Notes under the pieces: generated by a model
What the model saw: the letters and a program-made list of their open reading frames with translations, nothing else
Told to the model about the DNA's origin: nothing
The model's database searches: none
Part shown: in pieces, positions 15,777 to 24,001 of the stretch
How the letters are laid out: each line of letters starts with the position of its first letter
How positions within the stretch are numbered: position 1 is the first letter of the stretch
Assembly (NCBI GenBank): GCA_958296125.1
Contig: OY282444.1
Coordinates: 2,227,940-2,291,939, forward strand
From: an uncultured Poribacteria bacterium
Lineage (GTDB): Bacteria > Poribacteria > WGA-4E > PCPOR2b
DNA length: 64,000 bases
Reading direction: 5' to 3'
Translations under genes and position numbers: made by a program

Positions 15777-18200
15777 TCACCACCGAAACGTCCCCTGCCA
15801 ACTCTCCTTGAGCCGATCGATTGTCGTCTGCACAATTACCCCTCTATCGGTGCTGTTGACAACGAAATCCCCGCTCTCAACCACCGTGCCGATGCAACCG
15901 ATCGGGATACCTGTCATGCACTTCTCAAACGCTTCCTGTTTCTTCGGCACAACCTCCACAATGAATCGGCTATTAGACTCCGAGAAAAGCAACAGGTTGT
16001 CTGTTGTAACGCCTGCATCGCGGGGCACGTTCATGAGCGAAAGGTGCATACCAAGTCCACCGGCAAATGCCATTTCCGCCGCAGCCGCACCAATCCCACC
16101 CTCGGAGCAATCGTGGCAGGAGCGGACAAGCCCCTGATCAATCGCAAGACTCAACGCCTCCATCGTCCGCTTCCCTTCAGCGGGGCGCACTTTGGGGGCA
16201 CTGTTTCCGATGAAGCCGCAAATCGCGTAGTAGTGTGATCCACCGAGTTCAGGGTAGGTCTTACCGATAACATAGATTCGGTTGTCGGGCGATTTCACGT
16301 CCATCGAGACCGCCTTGCTCACATCTGGCATGACACAGATCGCAGAGATGAGCAGGGTCGGTGGAATCGCAAGTTGCTCGCCGGTAGTGGTGTCGCGGTA
16401 TTCGTTGTAGAGACTATCCTTGCCAGAAATGAAGGGCGTACCGTATGCAACAGCGATGTCGTAACACGCTTTCGCTGCACGCACCAGACCGCCAAGACGG
16501 TCAAGTTTGTCGGGATTTCCCCAACTGAAGTTGTCAAGCAGTGCAGTCTGATCAAGATTCCCGCCTACAGCGATAACGTTTCGCAAGGCTTCATCAATCG
16601 CTGCGGCTGCACTGTGATACGGATCGATGTCCCCATATTTGGGGTTAATGCCGTTTGCCACAATGACCCCTCTTCGGGAGCCGAGAATAGGTGTTGTGAT
16701 GCAAGCGTCCCCAGGACCATCATTTTCGCGCCCAACGAGCGGCTTGAGCACCAACCCGCCTTGAACTTCATGGTCGTATTGTCGGATAACCCACTCCTTG
16801 CTTGCAACATTAGGACTTGCGAGGATACGGCACAGGTCTTGGGTGAGTTGCGTAGAACGCGCATCGTCCATCGATCGGTGTAGCGTGGAGTCAACCTCAC
16901 TTAACTCAGGTTCAGGGTGTTGCGGCGGTTCCCAAACCGCCTTTTTCGTATGGCGAGGCAAGCCATCGTGGAGGAAGTCCATGTCGAGGTCTGCTACAAT
17001 TTCTCCGAGGTAGAACACCCGCAGTCTGTGGGTATCGGTGAATGTACCGAGCACAGTGGCTTCAACCGATTCCGCCTCACAGATCGCCATCAATTCATCC
17101 AAGTTTTCAGGCGGTGCAGCGATTACCATCCGTTCTTGCGCTTCCGAAAGCCAAATCTCCCACGGATCAAGGGCTTCGTATTTGAGCGGTATGTTCTCCA
17201 GATGTATCTCCGCACCCGTCTCCTGCCCCATTTCACCGACAGCAGAGGAAAATCCACCTGCACCGCAATCTGTGATATTGCGATAGAGCTGGCGATCCCG
17301 GGCTCGCATCAGAGCATCGACAATTTTTTTCTCCATAATCGGATTGCCGATCTGCACGACGCTGCCGAGGTTTTCAGAGGTGTCGTCCAACTCCAGCGAG
17401 GAGAACGTCGCCCCGTGAATACCATCACGCCCGGTACGCCCACCGATGGCGATGATTAGATCACCGGGTTCCACCGTTTTATCACATCGATCTTTGGGAA
17501 TTAGCCCAACGTTGCCACAATAGACGAGTGGATTTCCTGTATAGCGTGGATCAAACAGGATAGCACCGTTCGCTGTCGGAATCCCCATGCGATTGCCGTA
17601 GTCCCGCACCCCTGCGACAACGCCTTTGAAAATCCGTTTTGGATGGAGCGCACCCTTGGGAAGTTCATCATAGCTGAGATTGGGGAGTCCGAAGCAGAAA
17701 ACGTCCGTATTCAGAATAGGCTTTGCTCCAAGCCCTGTACCGAGCGAATCCCGAATCACCCCCCCAATCCCCGTGCCTGCGCCGCCATAAGGCTCTATCG
17801 CGGAAGGGTGATTGTGCGTTTCAACCTTGAAAACGATATTATAATTATCATCAAACTCAATGATACCCGCGTTATCAGTGAAAACGGAAACACACCAATC
17901 CGCCCCAATCTCCTGTGTTGCCCGTTGAATGAACGTCTTGAAAAGCCCATCAATCATCTCCGTTTCTCGTCCTTTTTCGGCATACTCAATCATGCTCTTA
18001 AATGTTTTGTGGACACAATGCTCTGACCATGTCTGGGCGATTGTTTCAAGTTCAACATCGGTGGGATTTCTCTCCAATTTGGCGAAGTAGGCTTGGATCG
18101 CCTGCATTTCGAGGAGATTCAGCGAAAGCAACCCCTCCTGACTGATGCGCGACAATTCAAGGGCATCGGCGTTTAAGATTGGAATCTGTTTAACGTTCAT
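15777..18200 (-). CDS. purL: Phosphoribosylformylglycinamidine synthase, synthetase subunit PurL
   Basis: ATP-dependent FGAM synthase subunit, 807 residues, somewhat longer than the usual ~740-residue small PurL. Motifs include TWSEHCVHKTFK (catalytic His), FKVETHNHPSAIEPYGGAGTG, DSLGTGLGAKP, and the second repeat's SGKDSL and SCHDCSEGG. ATG 18200 is chosen for its TGAGGT Shine-Dalgarno; an upstream ATG at 18233 lacks one. The order purL-purQ-hisC on the minus strand suggests one operon. Confidence 0.95.
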   Translation of the reverse strand: MNVKQIPILNADALELSRISQEGLLSLNLLEMQAIQAYFAKLERNPTDVELETIAQTWSEHCVHKTFKSMIEYAEKGRETEMIDGLFKTFIQRATQEIGADWCVSVFTDNAGIIEFDDNYNIVFKVETHNHPSAIEPYGGAGTGIGGVIRDSLGTGLGAKPILNTDVFCFGLPNLSYDELPKGALHPKRIFKGVVAGVRDYGNRMGIPTANGAILFDPRYTGNPLVYCGNVGLIPKDRCDKTVEPGDLIIAIGGRTGRDGIHGATFSSLELDDTSENLGSVVQIGNPIMEKKIVDALMRARDRQLYRNITDCGAGGFSSAVGEMGQETGAEIHLENIPLKYEALDPWEIWLSEAQERMVIAAPPENLDELMAICEAESVEATVLGTFTDTHRLRVFYLGEIVADLDMDFLHDGLPRHTKKAVWEPPQHPEPELSEVDSTLHRSMDDARSTQLTQDLCRILASPNVASKEWVIRQYDHEVQGGLVLKPLVGRENDGPGDACITTPILGSRRGVIVANGINPKYGDIDPYHSAAAAIDEALRNVIAVGGNLDQTALLDNFSWGNPDKLDRLGGLVRAAKACYDIAVAYGTPFISGKDSLYNEYRDTTTGEQLAIPPTLLISAICVMPDVSKAVSMDVKSPDNRIYVIGKTYPELGGSHYYAICGFIGNSAPKVRPAEGKRTMEALSLAIDQGLVRSCHDCSEGGIGAAAAEMAFAGGLGMHLSLMNVPRDAGVTTDNLLLFSESNSRFIVEVVPKKQEAFEKCMTGIPIGCIGTVVESGDFVVNSTDRGVIVQTTIDRLKESWQGTFRW

Positions 18201-18262
18201 CGGATACCTCAATGGATTACGATCAACACCCATTTATAAGGGTTTCAGTCCTTTTTGAAGCA

Positions 18263-18297
18263 TAAAAAAAGCTGATTCCGGGGTACTAGAATCAGCT
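18263..18297 (-). terminator. Rho-independent terminator after hicA-like gene
   Basis: On the minus strand AGCTGATTC (18297-18289) pairs with GAATCAGCT (18278-18270), followed by a run of seven T's. It ends the hicA-like transcript just before purL. Confidence 0.85.
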
Positions 18298-18313
18298 GTA
18301 TGTTCAGTAAACT

Positions 18314-18529
18314 TTATTGGTGGAAATCTTGCCAATTAGGTCCTAGTTGTCTCACAATCGCACGGATTGTTCCTATTGGTAGGTCTCGTCTGCCGTGATC
18401 TGGAATACTAGTAGATTTTTCAGTATTGGGGTTAAACCATTTTCTGTGAAATCCACGTTTTCTTCCTCTTTCGTGACAACCAAATCCTCTTAATTTTTTA
18501 GCAAGTTCTTGGTATTTGACTGCTCCCAA
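18314..18529 (-). CDS. HicA-like mRNA interferase, 5' end replaced by mobile element
   Basis: 71-residue frame matching HicA/YcfA toxins: KYQELAKKLRGFGC, a catalytic-type His in RGFHRKWFNP, IPDHGRRDLP and GTIRAIVRQLG. HicA toxins cleave mRNA and are normally paired with HicB. Here the only possible start (TTG 18529) lies inside the right-end hairpin of the adjoining IS605 derivative, so the natural start codon and promoter were removed by the insertion. Downstream is a terminator, not hicB. It is best viewed as an orphaned, perhaps silent, toxin gene. Confidence 0.65.
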   Translation of the reverse strand: MGAVKYQELAKKLRGFGCHERGRKRGFHRKWFNPNTEKSTSIPDHGRRDLPIGTIRAIVRQLGPNWQDFHQ

Positions 18530-18710
18530 CGCTAAAGCATTGGGATTCTTATGATAGACTGACCAGTAGCAGTTGCTCTGTGCTATCTTCCTGTTTCAAC
18601 GATTCGTGCCTCACGTGCTGAGGGCTTACAGAATCTCCACCCCGATAAATCGGGATTCAAAGCAACAAGCGTTTAATGTCTCCGAGTGCCCCTCGGCGAC
18701 AGTCGCTCAC
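18516..18710 (-). ncRNA. Candidate omega-RNA (reRNA) region of the MITE
   Basis: About 195 nt from the tnpB 3' end to the right-end hairpin are conserved with the intact element at 57828, including stretches outside the coding part. In TnpB systems the omega-RNA maps exactly here, with the guide taken from sequence beyond the right end; here that would be hicA sequence. Inferred by position and conservation only. Confidence 0.4.
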
Positions 18711-18903
18711 CCGTTCACTTCGTTGTATCTGCTAAACGCTTCAGGGGAGTTGAGGCAAGTATAACACATTTATACGGATATATCCAGAGAAAACTACACG
18801 GTTTGACCCAATGTTGTCCGTTCCAGCCTGCCTGGTCTCGGCACGGACTCCCGATCTATCGGGGACAGGCAGGAAAATATTGGGCTTGTGCGAATTACTG
18901 TCA
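18516..18903 (-). mobile_element. tnpB-less IS605 derivative (MITE/PATE)
   Basis: 388 bp sharing both ends with the full element at 57828-59300. The right end has TTGACTGCTCCCAA with its hairpin (18525-18544), and the left end has TGACAGTAATTCGCACAAGC on the minus strand. Between them remain the last ~24 codons of tnpB (VAEGHSETLNACCFESRF, then IGVEIL and stop) and unrelated filler. The transposase and most of tnpB are deleted, so movement would need proteins in trans. Confidence 0.8.
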
Positions 18904-19050
18904 TAAAGCAGATGCTAACCGATGAGTATCAGGCTGTCGGAGATATTCTACCGTTCGGTTGTAGACATATCTCGCACACCCTAACCATTGCCTAAGTTTT
19001 GCACGTTGCTTTGAGTCAGGATAGACTCGAATCTTCTTTGATTTGGTCAC
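18901..19050 (-). pseudogene. IS607-type tnpB, N-terminal fragment
   Basis: From GTG 19050, overlapping the end of the serine recombinase gene, reads VTKSKKIRVYPDSKQRAKLR, then GCARYVYNRTVEYLRQPDTH. This is the N-terminus of an IS607-associated TnpB. It stops at a TGA supplied by the left end of the MITE. The remaining ~350 residues are not found on the far side. Confidence 0.75.
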
Positions 19051-19591
19051 AGTATTTGCGGAGTCCGTGCATTTGGCAACTGAAGACATGCAAGATAGCG
19101 AGTAAATCTTGGGTGAGCTCGGATTCGGGGCTGTTGCTTTTATTGTCAAGAACTACGAGCTCGCCACCGTTTTGCTCGACAAAGTATTGTATGATTTCAA
19201 TGCCGAATCGGGCGAGTCTATCCCTATCGGCAACCACAACTTGGAGCTTATCGCCTCGATGAAGGCGGTCCAGTAAGGTTTGAAGCCCTTTGCGTTTGAA
19301 GTTGAGCCCGCTTCCGATGTCGCGGACGATTTCTGCGTCGGGGTAAATACTTCGCAGGTAGGCGACTTGACGCTCAAGGGCGGCGCGTTGCTTGGGGCTG
19401 GAGACACGACAGTAGCAAACGGTGGTAAGAGTTGATTCGGATTTGCCTTCAATAAATGCTTGGACATTATATCTTCGTTGACCTCCCTTAGTGCGAATAT
19501 AATCAATCTTACCGGCTGTTGCCAACCGTCTCAAGTGGTCTGGCGTGTAGTCCAGCAATGCACTTGCTTTTTTCGCTGATACGTAAGCCAC
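19016..19591 (-). CDS. tnpA: IS607-family serine recombinase (TnpA)
   Basis: 191 residues. A MerR-like HTH (residues 1-50, KKASALLDYTPDHLRRLA) precedes a serine-recombinase domain with the nucleophile Ser in YCRVSSPKQRAALERQV, then GLQTLLDRLHRGD and VVADRDRLARFG. It ends SCQMHGLRKYCDQIKED, as in full-length IS607 transposases, so it appears complete. I chose GTG 19591: a consensus promoter places the transcript start almost on it, implying a leaderless mRNA. The tnpB partner is truncated. Confidence 0.85.
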   Translation of the reverse strand: MAYVSAKKASALLDYTPDHLRRLATAGKIDYIRTKGGQRRYNVQAFIEGKSESTLTTVCYCRVSSPKQRAALERQVAYLRSIYPDAEIVRDIGSGLNFKRKGLQTLLDRLHRGDKLQVVVADRDRLARFGIEIIQYFVEQNGGELVVLDNKSNSPESELTQDLLAILHVFSCQMHGLRKYCDQIKEDSSLS

Positions 19592-19597
19592 ATTGGA

Positions 19598-19626
19598 ATT
19601 ATACCACAAACATGCGGATATATCAA
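19598..19626 (-). promoter_or_regulatory. Sigma-70 promoter of IS607 tnpA
   Basis: Minus strand TTGATA (19626-19621), 17-bp spacer, TATAAT (19603-19598). The -10 box ends only 6 bp before the GTG start. Confidence 0.65.
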
Positions 19627-19801
19627 GAGATATCAAGAGAAAATGTTACTGTTAATCAACCTTAACTCCGCATCACATGTAAATGTAAATTTGTGAATTG
19701 GAATATTTGTAATCACTTCGGAAATTTACACTGTAGTAAAACTGATTTAGATTACCTCCGACGCGACGCATAAGCCCTACACAATCAGCATCTTCGCCTC
19801 A

Positions 19802-20758
19802 TTACACGTTCCCCCCGGCAAGGGCCCACACCGACGCTTCGTCCAGCACCGATCGTTCATCGTCAGTCAATTCCCAACCGATAGCCCCCACGTTTTCCTC
19901 AACCTGCTCTGGGGTGTCGGGCCCAATCATCGCTGCGGAGATTTCAGGGTGTGATAGCACCCATGCGATTGCAACTTGAGCAGGCGTCTTCCCTCGCGCT
20001 GTCCCAATGCGAATCAGCGTTTCCACCACCCGGTCAGCATCAGGCGACATGATTTTCTCGAATCCCAACCGTCCCTGTCCCCACGGTGTATCGGGCGAAG
20101 GCGACACACCATGCCGAAACTGCCCCGTCAGTAAGCCGATAGCCAGTGGGCTGTACGTCATCATCCCCAACCCTTCCGCACGACAGAAAGGCATAATCTC
20201 CTGTTCAGGAGAGCGGTCAAGCAGGTTATAATGGTTCTGCACACAGATAAAAGGAACAAGGTTACGACGATCACTGATCCACAACCCTTTACATACCTGC
20301 CATGCGGCAAAGTTGGCGCAGCCGACATACCGCACCATTCCCTGTCGCACGAGATCATCTAACGCTCGCAGTGTTTCCTCGATTGGTGTCGTTGGGTCCA
20401 CATGATGGAGCAGATAGACATCAATATAGTCTGTCTGAAGGCGCGATAGGCTTTTTTCAACTTCGCGCATGATATGAAAACGTGATAGTCCCCGGTTATT
20501 CGGTCCCTCGTCGATAGGCTCGCATACTTTGGTGGTGATAACGAACTGGTCTCGTCGTCCATTGATAACCTCGCCAAGGACACGTTCGGAGTCTCCGCGC
20601 TGATAGGTGTTCGCGCAGTCAATAAAATTGACCCCGTGCTCGATTGCGCGTTCGATTGTTGCCCGTTGGACTGCTTTATCGGGTCGTCCACGAAAGGCAA
20701 CCCCCAGACAGATGGGCGAAACCTTGACACCCGCTATACCAAAGTTGCGATATTCCAT
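19802..20758 (-). CDS. Aldo/keto reductase
   Basis: 318-residue NADPH-dependent oxidoreductase of the AKR (beta/alpha)8 family. The catalytic tetrad is visible: Asp and Tyr in NFIDCANTYQRG, Lys in VITTKV and His in YLLHHVD. The C-terminal cofactor-binding segment includes AMIGPDTPEQVEEN. It is last in a three-gene minus-strand operon (isomerase-like, Gfo/Idh-like, AKR) with 24 bp from the preceding gene, consistent with sugar or inositol-type catabolism. The substrate is unknown. Confidence 0.92.
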   Translation of the reverse strand: MEYRNFGIAGVKVSPICLGVAFRGRPDKAVQRATIERAIEHGVNFIDCANTYQRGDSERVLGEVINGRRDQFVITTKVCEPIDEGPNNRGLSRFHIMREVEKSLSRLQTDYIDVYLLHHVDPTTPIEETLRALDDLVRQGMVRYVGCANFAAWQVCKGLWISDRRNLVPFICVQNHYNLLDRSPEQEIMPFCRAEGLGMMTYSPLAIGLLTGQFRHGVSPSPDTPWGQGRLGFEKIMSPDADRVVETLIRIGTARGKTPAQVAIAWVLSHPEISAAMIGPDTPEQVEENVGAIGWELTDDERSVLDEASVWALAGGNV

Positions 20759-20782
20759 TAATTCCTCTCCTCAAGAATTCGT

Positions 20783-21769
20783 CTACGTCAAAGTTAAAAT
20801 TGTGTGCCCCTTATCCGGCATGTATCGGCGAACCGGGACTGACTTGCCGGTCCTGATGGATTCCGTGATTGCCGCATCAATCTCCATGTGACGCAGCCCC
20901 GCCCAGCCGTCCGCGACGAAAGGGCACCGCTCCTTAATCGAAGCGACAAATTCGGCGATTAAATCCTCGAATTGGGCAGTATACGTGCCTCCATCTAGCT
21001 GGCGGGCATCGCTCCAATGGGTAACATCATGCGAGTTGTGCAGATGCCAGTAAGCGTTGCCGGCGATGTTGTCAATCGTCACCTCTCCCAACTCACCGAT
21101 CCACTTGATTTGAAATTGCAGCCCCAAGTCCTGCGATACCGCCAATGTTCCCACCGCCCCACTCTCGAACTTCAGACACGCCGCCTTGTTTCCCATCTCC
21201 TCGCCGTCCGCATAGGCAAAGACTTCCTCCACTTCCCCACTCAGAAATCGAACCATATCAATGATATGATTCCAAGACCCCAGAGCCGTGCGGGCTTGAA
21301 TCTGCCGAAGTTGACCCAGTTGACCGCTTTGAATGACCTGCTTTACTCGTCTTACATTGCGCGAAGCATGGAGACAAAAGCAGATACCAAAGTGTACGTC
21401 GTGCCGCCTCCATTCGTCAATCATCTCTTGAGCAACCGGTACATCGGAGCGTTGAATTCTGTACTGACCTTCCGCTCCTGCTAAAGGCTTTTCAGTGAAC
21501 ACATGTAGCCCCCGCCTCAGACATTTCATGACGAGCTCATAACGATACCCCTCACCAACGGGGATATCTACGATGTCGATATCTTCCGCCTCAAGCATCT
21601 CGTCCGCATTGGTATAGGCTGGCACGCCGTACCGGTTCGCCCCCGCTCTTGCACGTTCCACAACGATGTCACATACAGCAACTATCTGGCAATCGGTCAG
21701 CTTGACAAACGATGGCGCGTGGTGATTAGCCCCCTGTGCACGATACCCAAGAATCGCAACTTTGAACAT
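20783..21769 (-). CDS. Gfo/Idh/MocA family oxidoreductase
   Basis: 328 residues. The Rossmann motif is the variant VAILGYRAQGANHH, with FTEKPLAG at about 97. The C-terminal domain lacks the usual GGxxxDxxxH spacing but has GSWNHIIDMVRFLSG in its place. ATG 21769 is preceded by an excellent AAAGGAGG; an upstream start at 21796 would add nine residues. It sits between the TIM-barrel isomerase (19 bp) and the AKR gene (24 bp). Confidence 0.9.
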   Translation of the reverse strand: MFKVAILGYRAQGANHHAPSFVKLTDCQIVAVCDIVVERARAGANRYGVPAYTNADEMLEAEDIDIVDIPVGEGYRYELVMKCLRRGLHVFTEKPLAGAEGQYRIQRSDVPVAQEMIDEWRRHDVHFGICFCLHASRNVRRVKQVIQSGQLGQLRQIQARTALGSWNHIIDMVRFLSGEVEEVFAYADGEEMGNKAACLKFESGAVGTLAVSQDLGLQFQIKWIGELGEVTIDNIAGNAYWHLHNSHDVTHWSDARQLDGGTYTAQFEDLIAEFVASIKERCPFVADGWAGLRHMEIDAAITESIRTGKSVPVRRYMPDKGHTILTLT

Positions 21770-21788
21770 TGAGAACCTCCTTTCCCAT

Positions 21789-22652
21789 TTACCCAACTGA
21801 GTCCCAAAGCTTTGTCAGATATTCACGACTCCTTTGCAATACAGCGATACGCTCCTCGTCCGGAACATTTTCGCAGTTAATCAGATGGACGCGGGCTCCC
21901 GTATTCCGTTTGAACGCCTTGATGTACAGTTCAAATGGACTGTGTCCGGTCCCCAACTCAATCGACCACATTGGGCGTGGACGCTCTTTTGCCAGACTAT
22001 GGTCTTTCCAACCCACAACCGGTATCCGATTGGGATATTCATCGACAAGCAACCACCCGTAACCCTCTGCGCTAGTCATGTGCCCGATATTGAGAATAAT
22101 GCCGGCGTTCTCGCACGGCATGGAGTCGAGGAGTAGGCGACAATCGTCCAACCCCTCCACCCACGCGGTATGGTGAATATCAACCCCAATCCAAAGCCCC
22201 CTGTCCATAAAGGTTTCTGCTACCGTGTTCATGCAGGTAGCAAGCCGTTTGATTTCCGTCGCTTTTTCTGCCGTAGGCACCTTAGACCTGCCACAGCTTG
22301 GAACGGGGTGCGTTAAGTATTTGCACTCCAGTGCCAATGCGTAAGCCGCATACTCCTTTAAGGCCGTAATTGTCGGTTCGATTCCCGCATCGCTGTCGAT
22401 ATCGATGTCACCGGAAAAATGGAGTGCGCCAATCTCTAACCCGGCGTTACGTATCGCTTTGCGAACATGCTCAGGGTCAGAATCAAGGACGTTGGGAAAC
22501 GGGCTCTGACTCGTGCCTTCTGCACTGACCGATTCCGCTACCCGACTCGTTAACAACAAGATGAAATCGAAACCGAGTCCCTTAATCGCTGCTAACGTTT
22601 TTTCAAACGACATGTGAGGTCCGACCGCGTGGGTCACAACGCCAAATTTCAT
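21789..22652 (-). CDS. Sugar phosphate isomerase/epimerase-like TIM barrel
   Basis: 287 residues of the xylose-isomerase-like (AP endonuclease 2) superfamily. It begins MKFGVVTHAVGPHMSFEKTL and has typical strand-end metal ligand positions: GVDIHHTAW, ILNIGHM, VGWKDHS. It is first in the operon with the Gfo/Idh and AKR genes. Such trios usually oxidise, isomerise and reduce a cyclitol or sugar acid, but the exact reaction cannot be inferred. Confidence 0.88.
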   Translation of the reverse strand: MKFGVVTHAVGPHMSFEKTLAAIKGLGFDFILLLTSRVAESVSAEGTSQSPFPNVLDSDPEHVRKAIRNAGLEIGALHFSGDIDIDSDAGIEPTITALKEYAAYALALECKYLTHPVPSCGRSKVPTAEKATEIKRLATCMNTVAETFMDRGLWIGVDIHHTAWVEGLDDCRLLLDSMPCENAGIILNIGHMTSAEGYGWLLVDEYPNRIPVVGWKDHSLAKERPRPMWSIELGTGHSPFELYIKAFKRNTGARVHLINCENVPDEERIAVLQRSREYLTKLWDSVG

Positions 22653-22716
22653 CGTTTTTCAACTCCTTATCTTACGTCCGATTTCGAGCATATCCCCTCT
22701 AACGCCCAAAAAAGAC

Positions 22717-22746
22717 TTGCAGAGTTCATAGCTTTCCTTGTAAAAT
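22717..22746 (+). promoter_or_regulatory. Candidate sigma-70 promoter for the selenoprotein gene
   Basis: TTGCAG (22717-22722), 18-bp spacer, TAAAAT (22741-22746). The predicted leader contains the hairpin CCCGGAGA/TCTCCGGG (22816-22823 and 22844-22851) shortly before the Shine-Dalgarno. Confidence 0.45.
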
Positions 22747-22879
22747 TTAAGGGATCCGATGTTGATTCGCGTAGATACGAATCCAATCCGTGCTATCAAG
22801 CACTCAAATCACCCGCCCGGAGAGAAGCCTAAACTGCATCCGATCTCCGGGAACTTCTGATACTTTAGGAGGACTAACA

Positions 22880-23110
22880 ATGGAACTGCGAGTTGAATAC
22901 TGCTCTGCTTGAAACTACCTGCCCAGAGCCGTCAGTTTGACGGACGATTTGTTGAGCAAATACAAAACAGATGTTAAAGGACTCACACTAGTCCCCAGTG
23001 GTGGGGGATGCTTTGAAGTCTCCCTGAACGGAGAACTGATCTACTCTAAGTTGCAAACAGGAGAGTACCCAACCACAGGACAGATTGTCTCTGCAATCAA
23101 TGGCAGTTAA
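22880..23110 (+). CDS. SelW/Rdx-family selenoprotein (Sec at in-frame TGA)
   Basis: 76 residues if the TGA at 22910-22912 is read as selenocysteine. The protein opens MELRVEYCSAU, giving the CxxU redox motif at residues 8-11. The thioredoxin-like SelW pattern follows: VPSGGGCFEVSLNGELIYSK and LQTGEYPTTGQIVSAI. AGGAGG lies 8 bases before the ATG, and a natural TAA ends it. The frame downstream is clean for 65 codons, which argues against a pseudogene. SelW-like proteins are small thiol/selenol oxidoreductases. No sel genes are in the window, so decoding genes must lie elsewhere. Confidence 0.88.
22910..22943 (+). promoter_or_regulatory. Bacterial SECIS-like hairpin
   Basis: Downstream of the UGA a perfect six-pair stem CCGTCA/TGACGG (22929-22934 and 22938-22943) closes a GTT loop. 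The loop G lies 22 nt after the UGA, within the spacing seen for bacterial SECIS elements, which present G-U in the apical loop to SelB. Confidence 0.7.
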
Positions 23111-23126
23111 AAAAGATTGACCTTAG

Positions 23127-23163
23127 GATGCGTGATGAGTCAGTCAACCAATCATCACGCATC
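23127..23163. terminator. Strong 12-bp hairpin after the selenoprotein gene
   Basis: GATGCGTGATGA (23127-23138) and TCATCACGCATC (23152-23163) are perfectly complementary with a 13-nt loop, lying between the selenoprotein gene and the convergent 23226 gene. No T-tract follows on either strand, so it is a likely 3'-end stabiliser or weak bidirectional terminator. Confidence 0.5.
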
Positions 23164-23225
23164 ACATTCACCTCCAACCCCCTACACACCAGCTATCATT
23201 GACAGCAGCGCGAGAATCGAAGGGA

Positions 23226-23996
23226 TTAACTGAAATCAACGTATAGTTCTCGCATTACCCCCCGCATATCCATTTCGTATTCAATGTCCACAATCGGTGG
23301 ACGTGACGGATACCAATGGATGCCGTGCGCCTTAGCTGCGGCTAGCTTCGGAAGCACAATCTCTTCGACGAGGCCGCTGATTGCCTGCACGGTATAGATG
23401 TTAATCCGATTCACCGCATCCCAAGCACCATCCAGCCCCAAGAGGCGTTCCGCCATTACTTCGACGACATAAGCAGCCTTCTCTCGCATGGCATCTATAT
23501 CGGTTTCTCCGCGGCGAAGGATGCCTTCGGAGTTCAGGGCACCCTCCAGAAGCTCACCGGCACCTGCAATGATGAAGGTTGGTTGCGCCGCTTTATCACA
23601 AGGAAGCACATAGGAAAAACCGCAGAGCATCGGCACTTCCGGCGGCTCTACCAACGGTGCTACATTTGTGCGTGCCAACGGATTGAGTTCATCGACATAA
23701 AGGCCCCACTCTTGCAAAACTTGGCAGTACCCATGATTAAAGGCGATAAACCCCTCCATGGTGAAAGGTGCTGGACTTCGGAGTTGAATCGCACACAGGG
23801 CTGTCCGCCCTTGACCCTGTGCCTTCAAGTACGCCTCAATGTGTGTAAATCCCTCACGCCATGGGATAGGATTTTTCAGCGTTATGTTGACGATTTCGTA
23901 ACCAAGATCGGCGATGACACCGCAGGAATACGGATCGATGCCTTTGAGAAAATGGTAGTGACCTTTGGGATTATGGATAAGCACAGTTTCCTCCAT
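23226..23996 (-). CDS. Hypothetical protein, possibly RidA-superfamily-like
   Basis: 256 residues. Features include KGHYHFLKGIDPYSCGVIAD, a stretch with LCAIQLRSPAPFTMEGF, FIIAGAGELLEGALNSEG, and a helical segment VVEVMAERLLGLDGAWD followed by INIYTVQAI. The last pattern (monitoring of many-helix then strand IYTV) recalls YjgF/RidA-like proteins used with small-molecule catabolic enzymes, but the match is weak. No signal peptide. It stands alone between convergent and divergent neighbours. Confidence 0.55.
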   Translation of the reverse strand: MEETVLIHNPKGHYHFLKGIDPYSCGVIADLGYEIVNITLKNPIPWREGFTHIEAYLKAQGQGRTALCAIQLRSPAPFTMEGFIAFNHGYCQVLQEWGLYVDELNPLARTNVAPLVEPPEVPMLCGFSYVLPCDKAAQPTFIIAGAGELLEGALNSEGILRRGETDIDAMREKAAYVVEVMAERLLGLDGAWDAVNRINIYTVQAISGLVEEIVLPKLAAAKAHGIHWYPSRPPIVDIEYEMDMRGVMRELYVDFS

Positions 23997-24001
23997 CGGG
24001 A

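Noticed and set aside
23127-23163. Classical rho-independent terminator
   Set aside because: The stem is strong, but no T-run follows on either strand, so I list it only as a hairpin of uncertain role.
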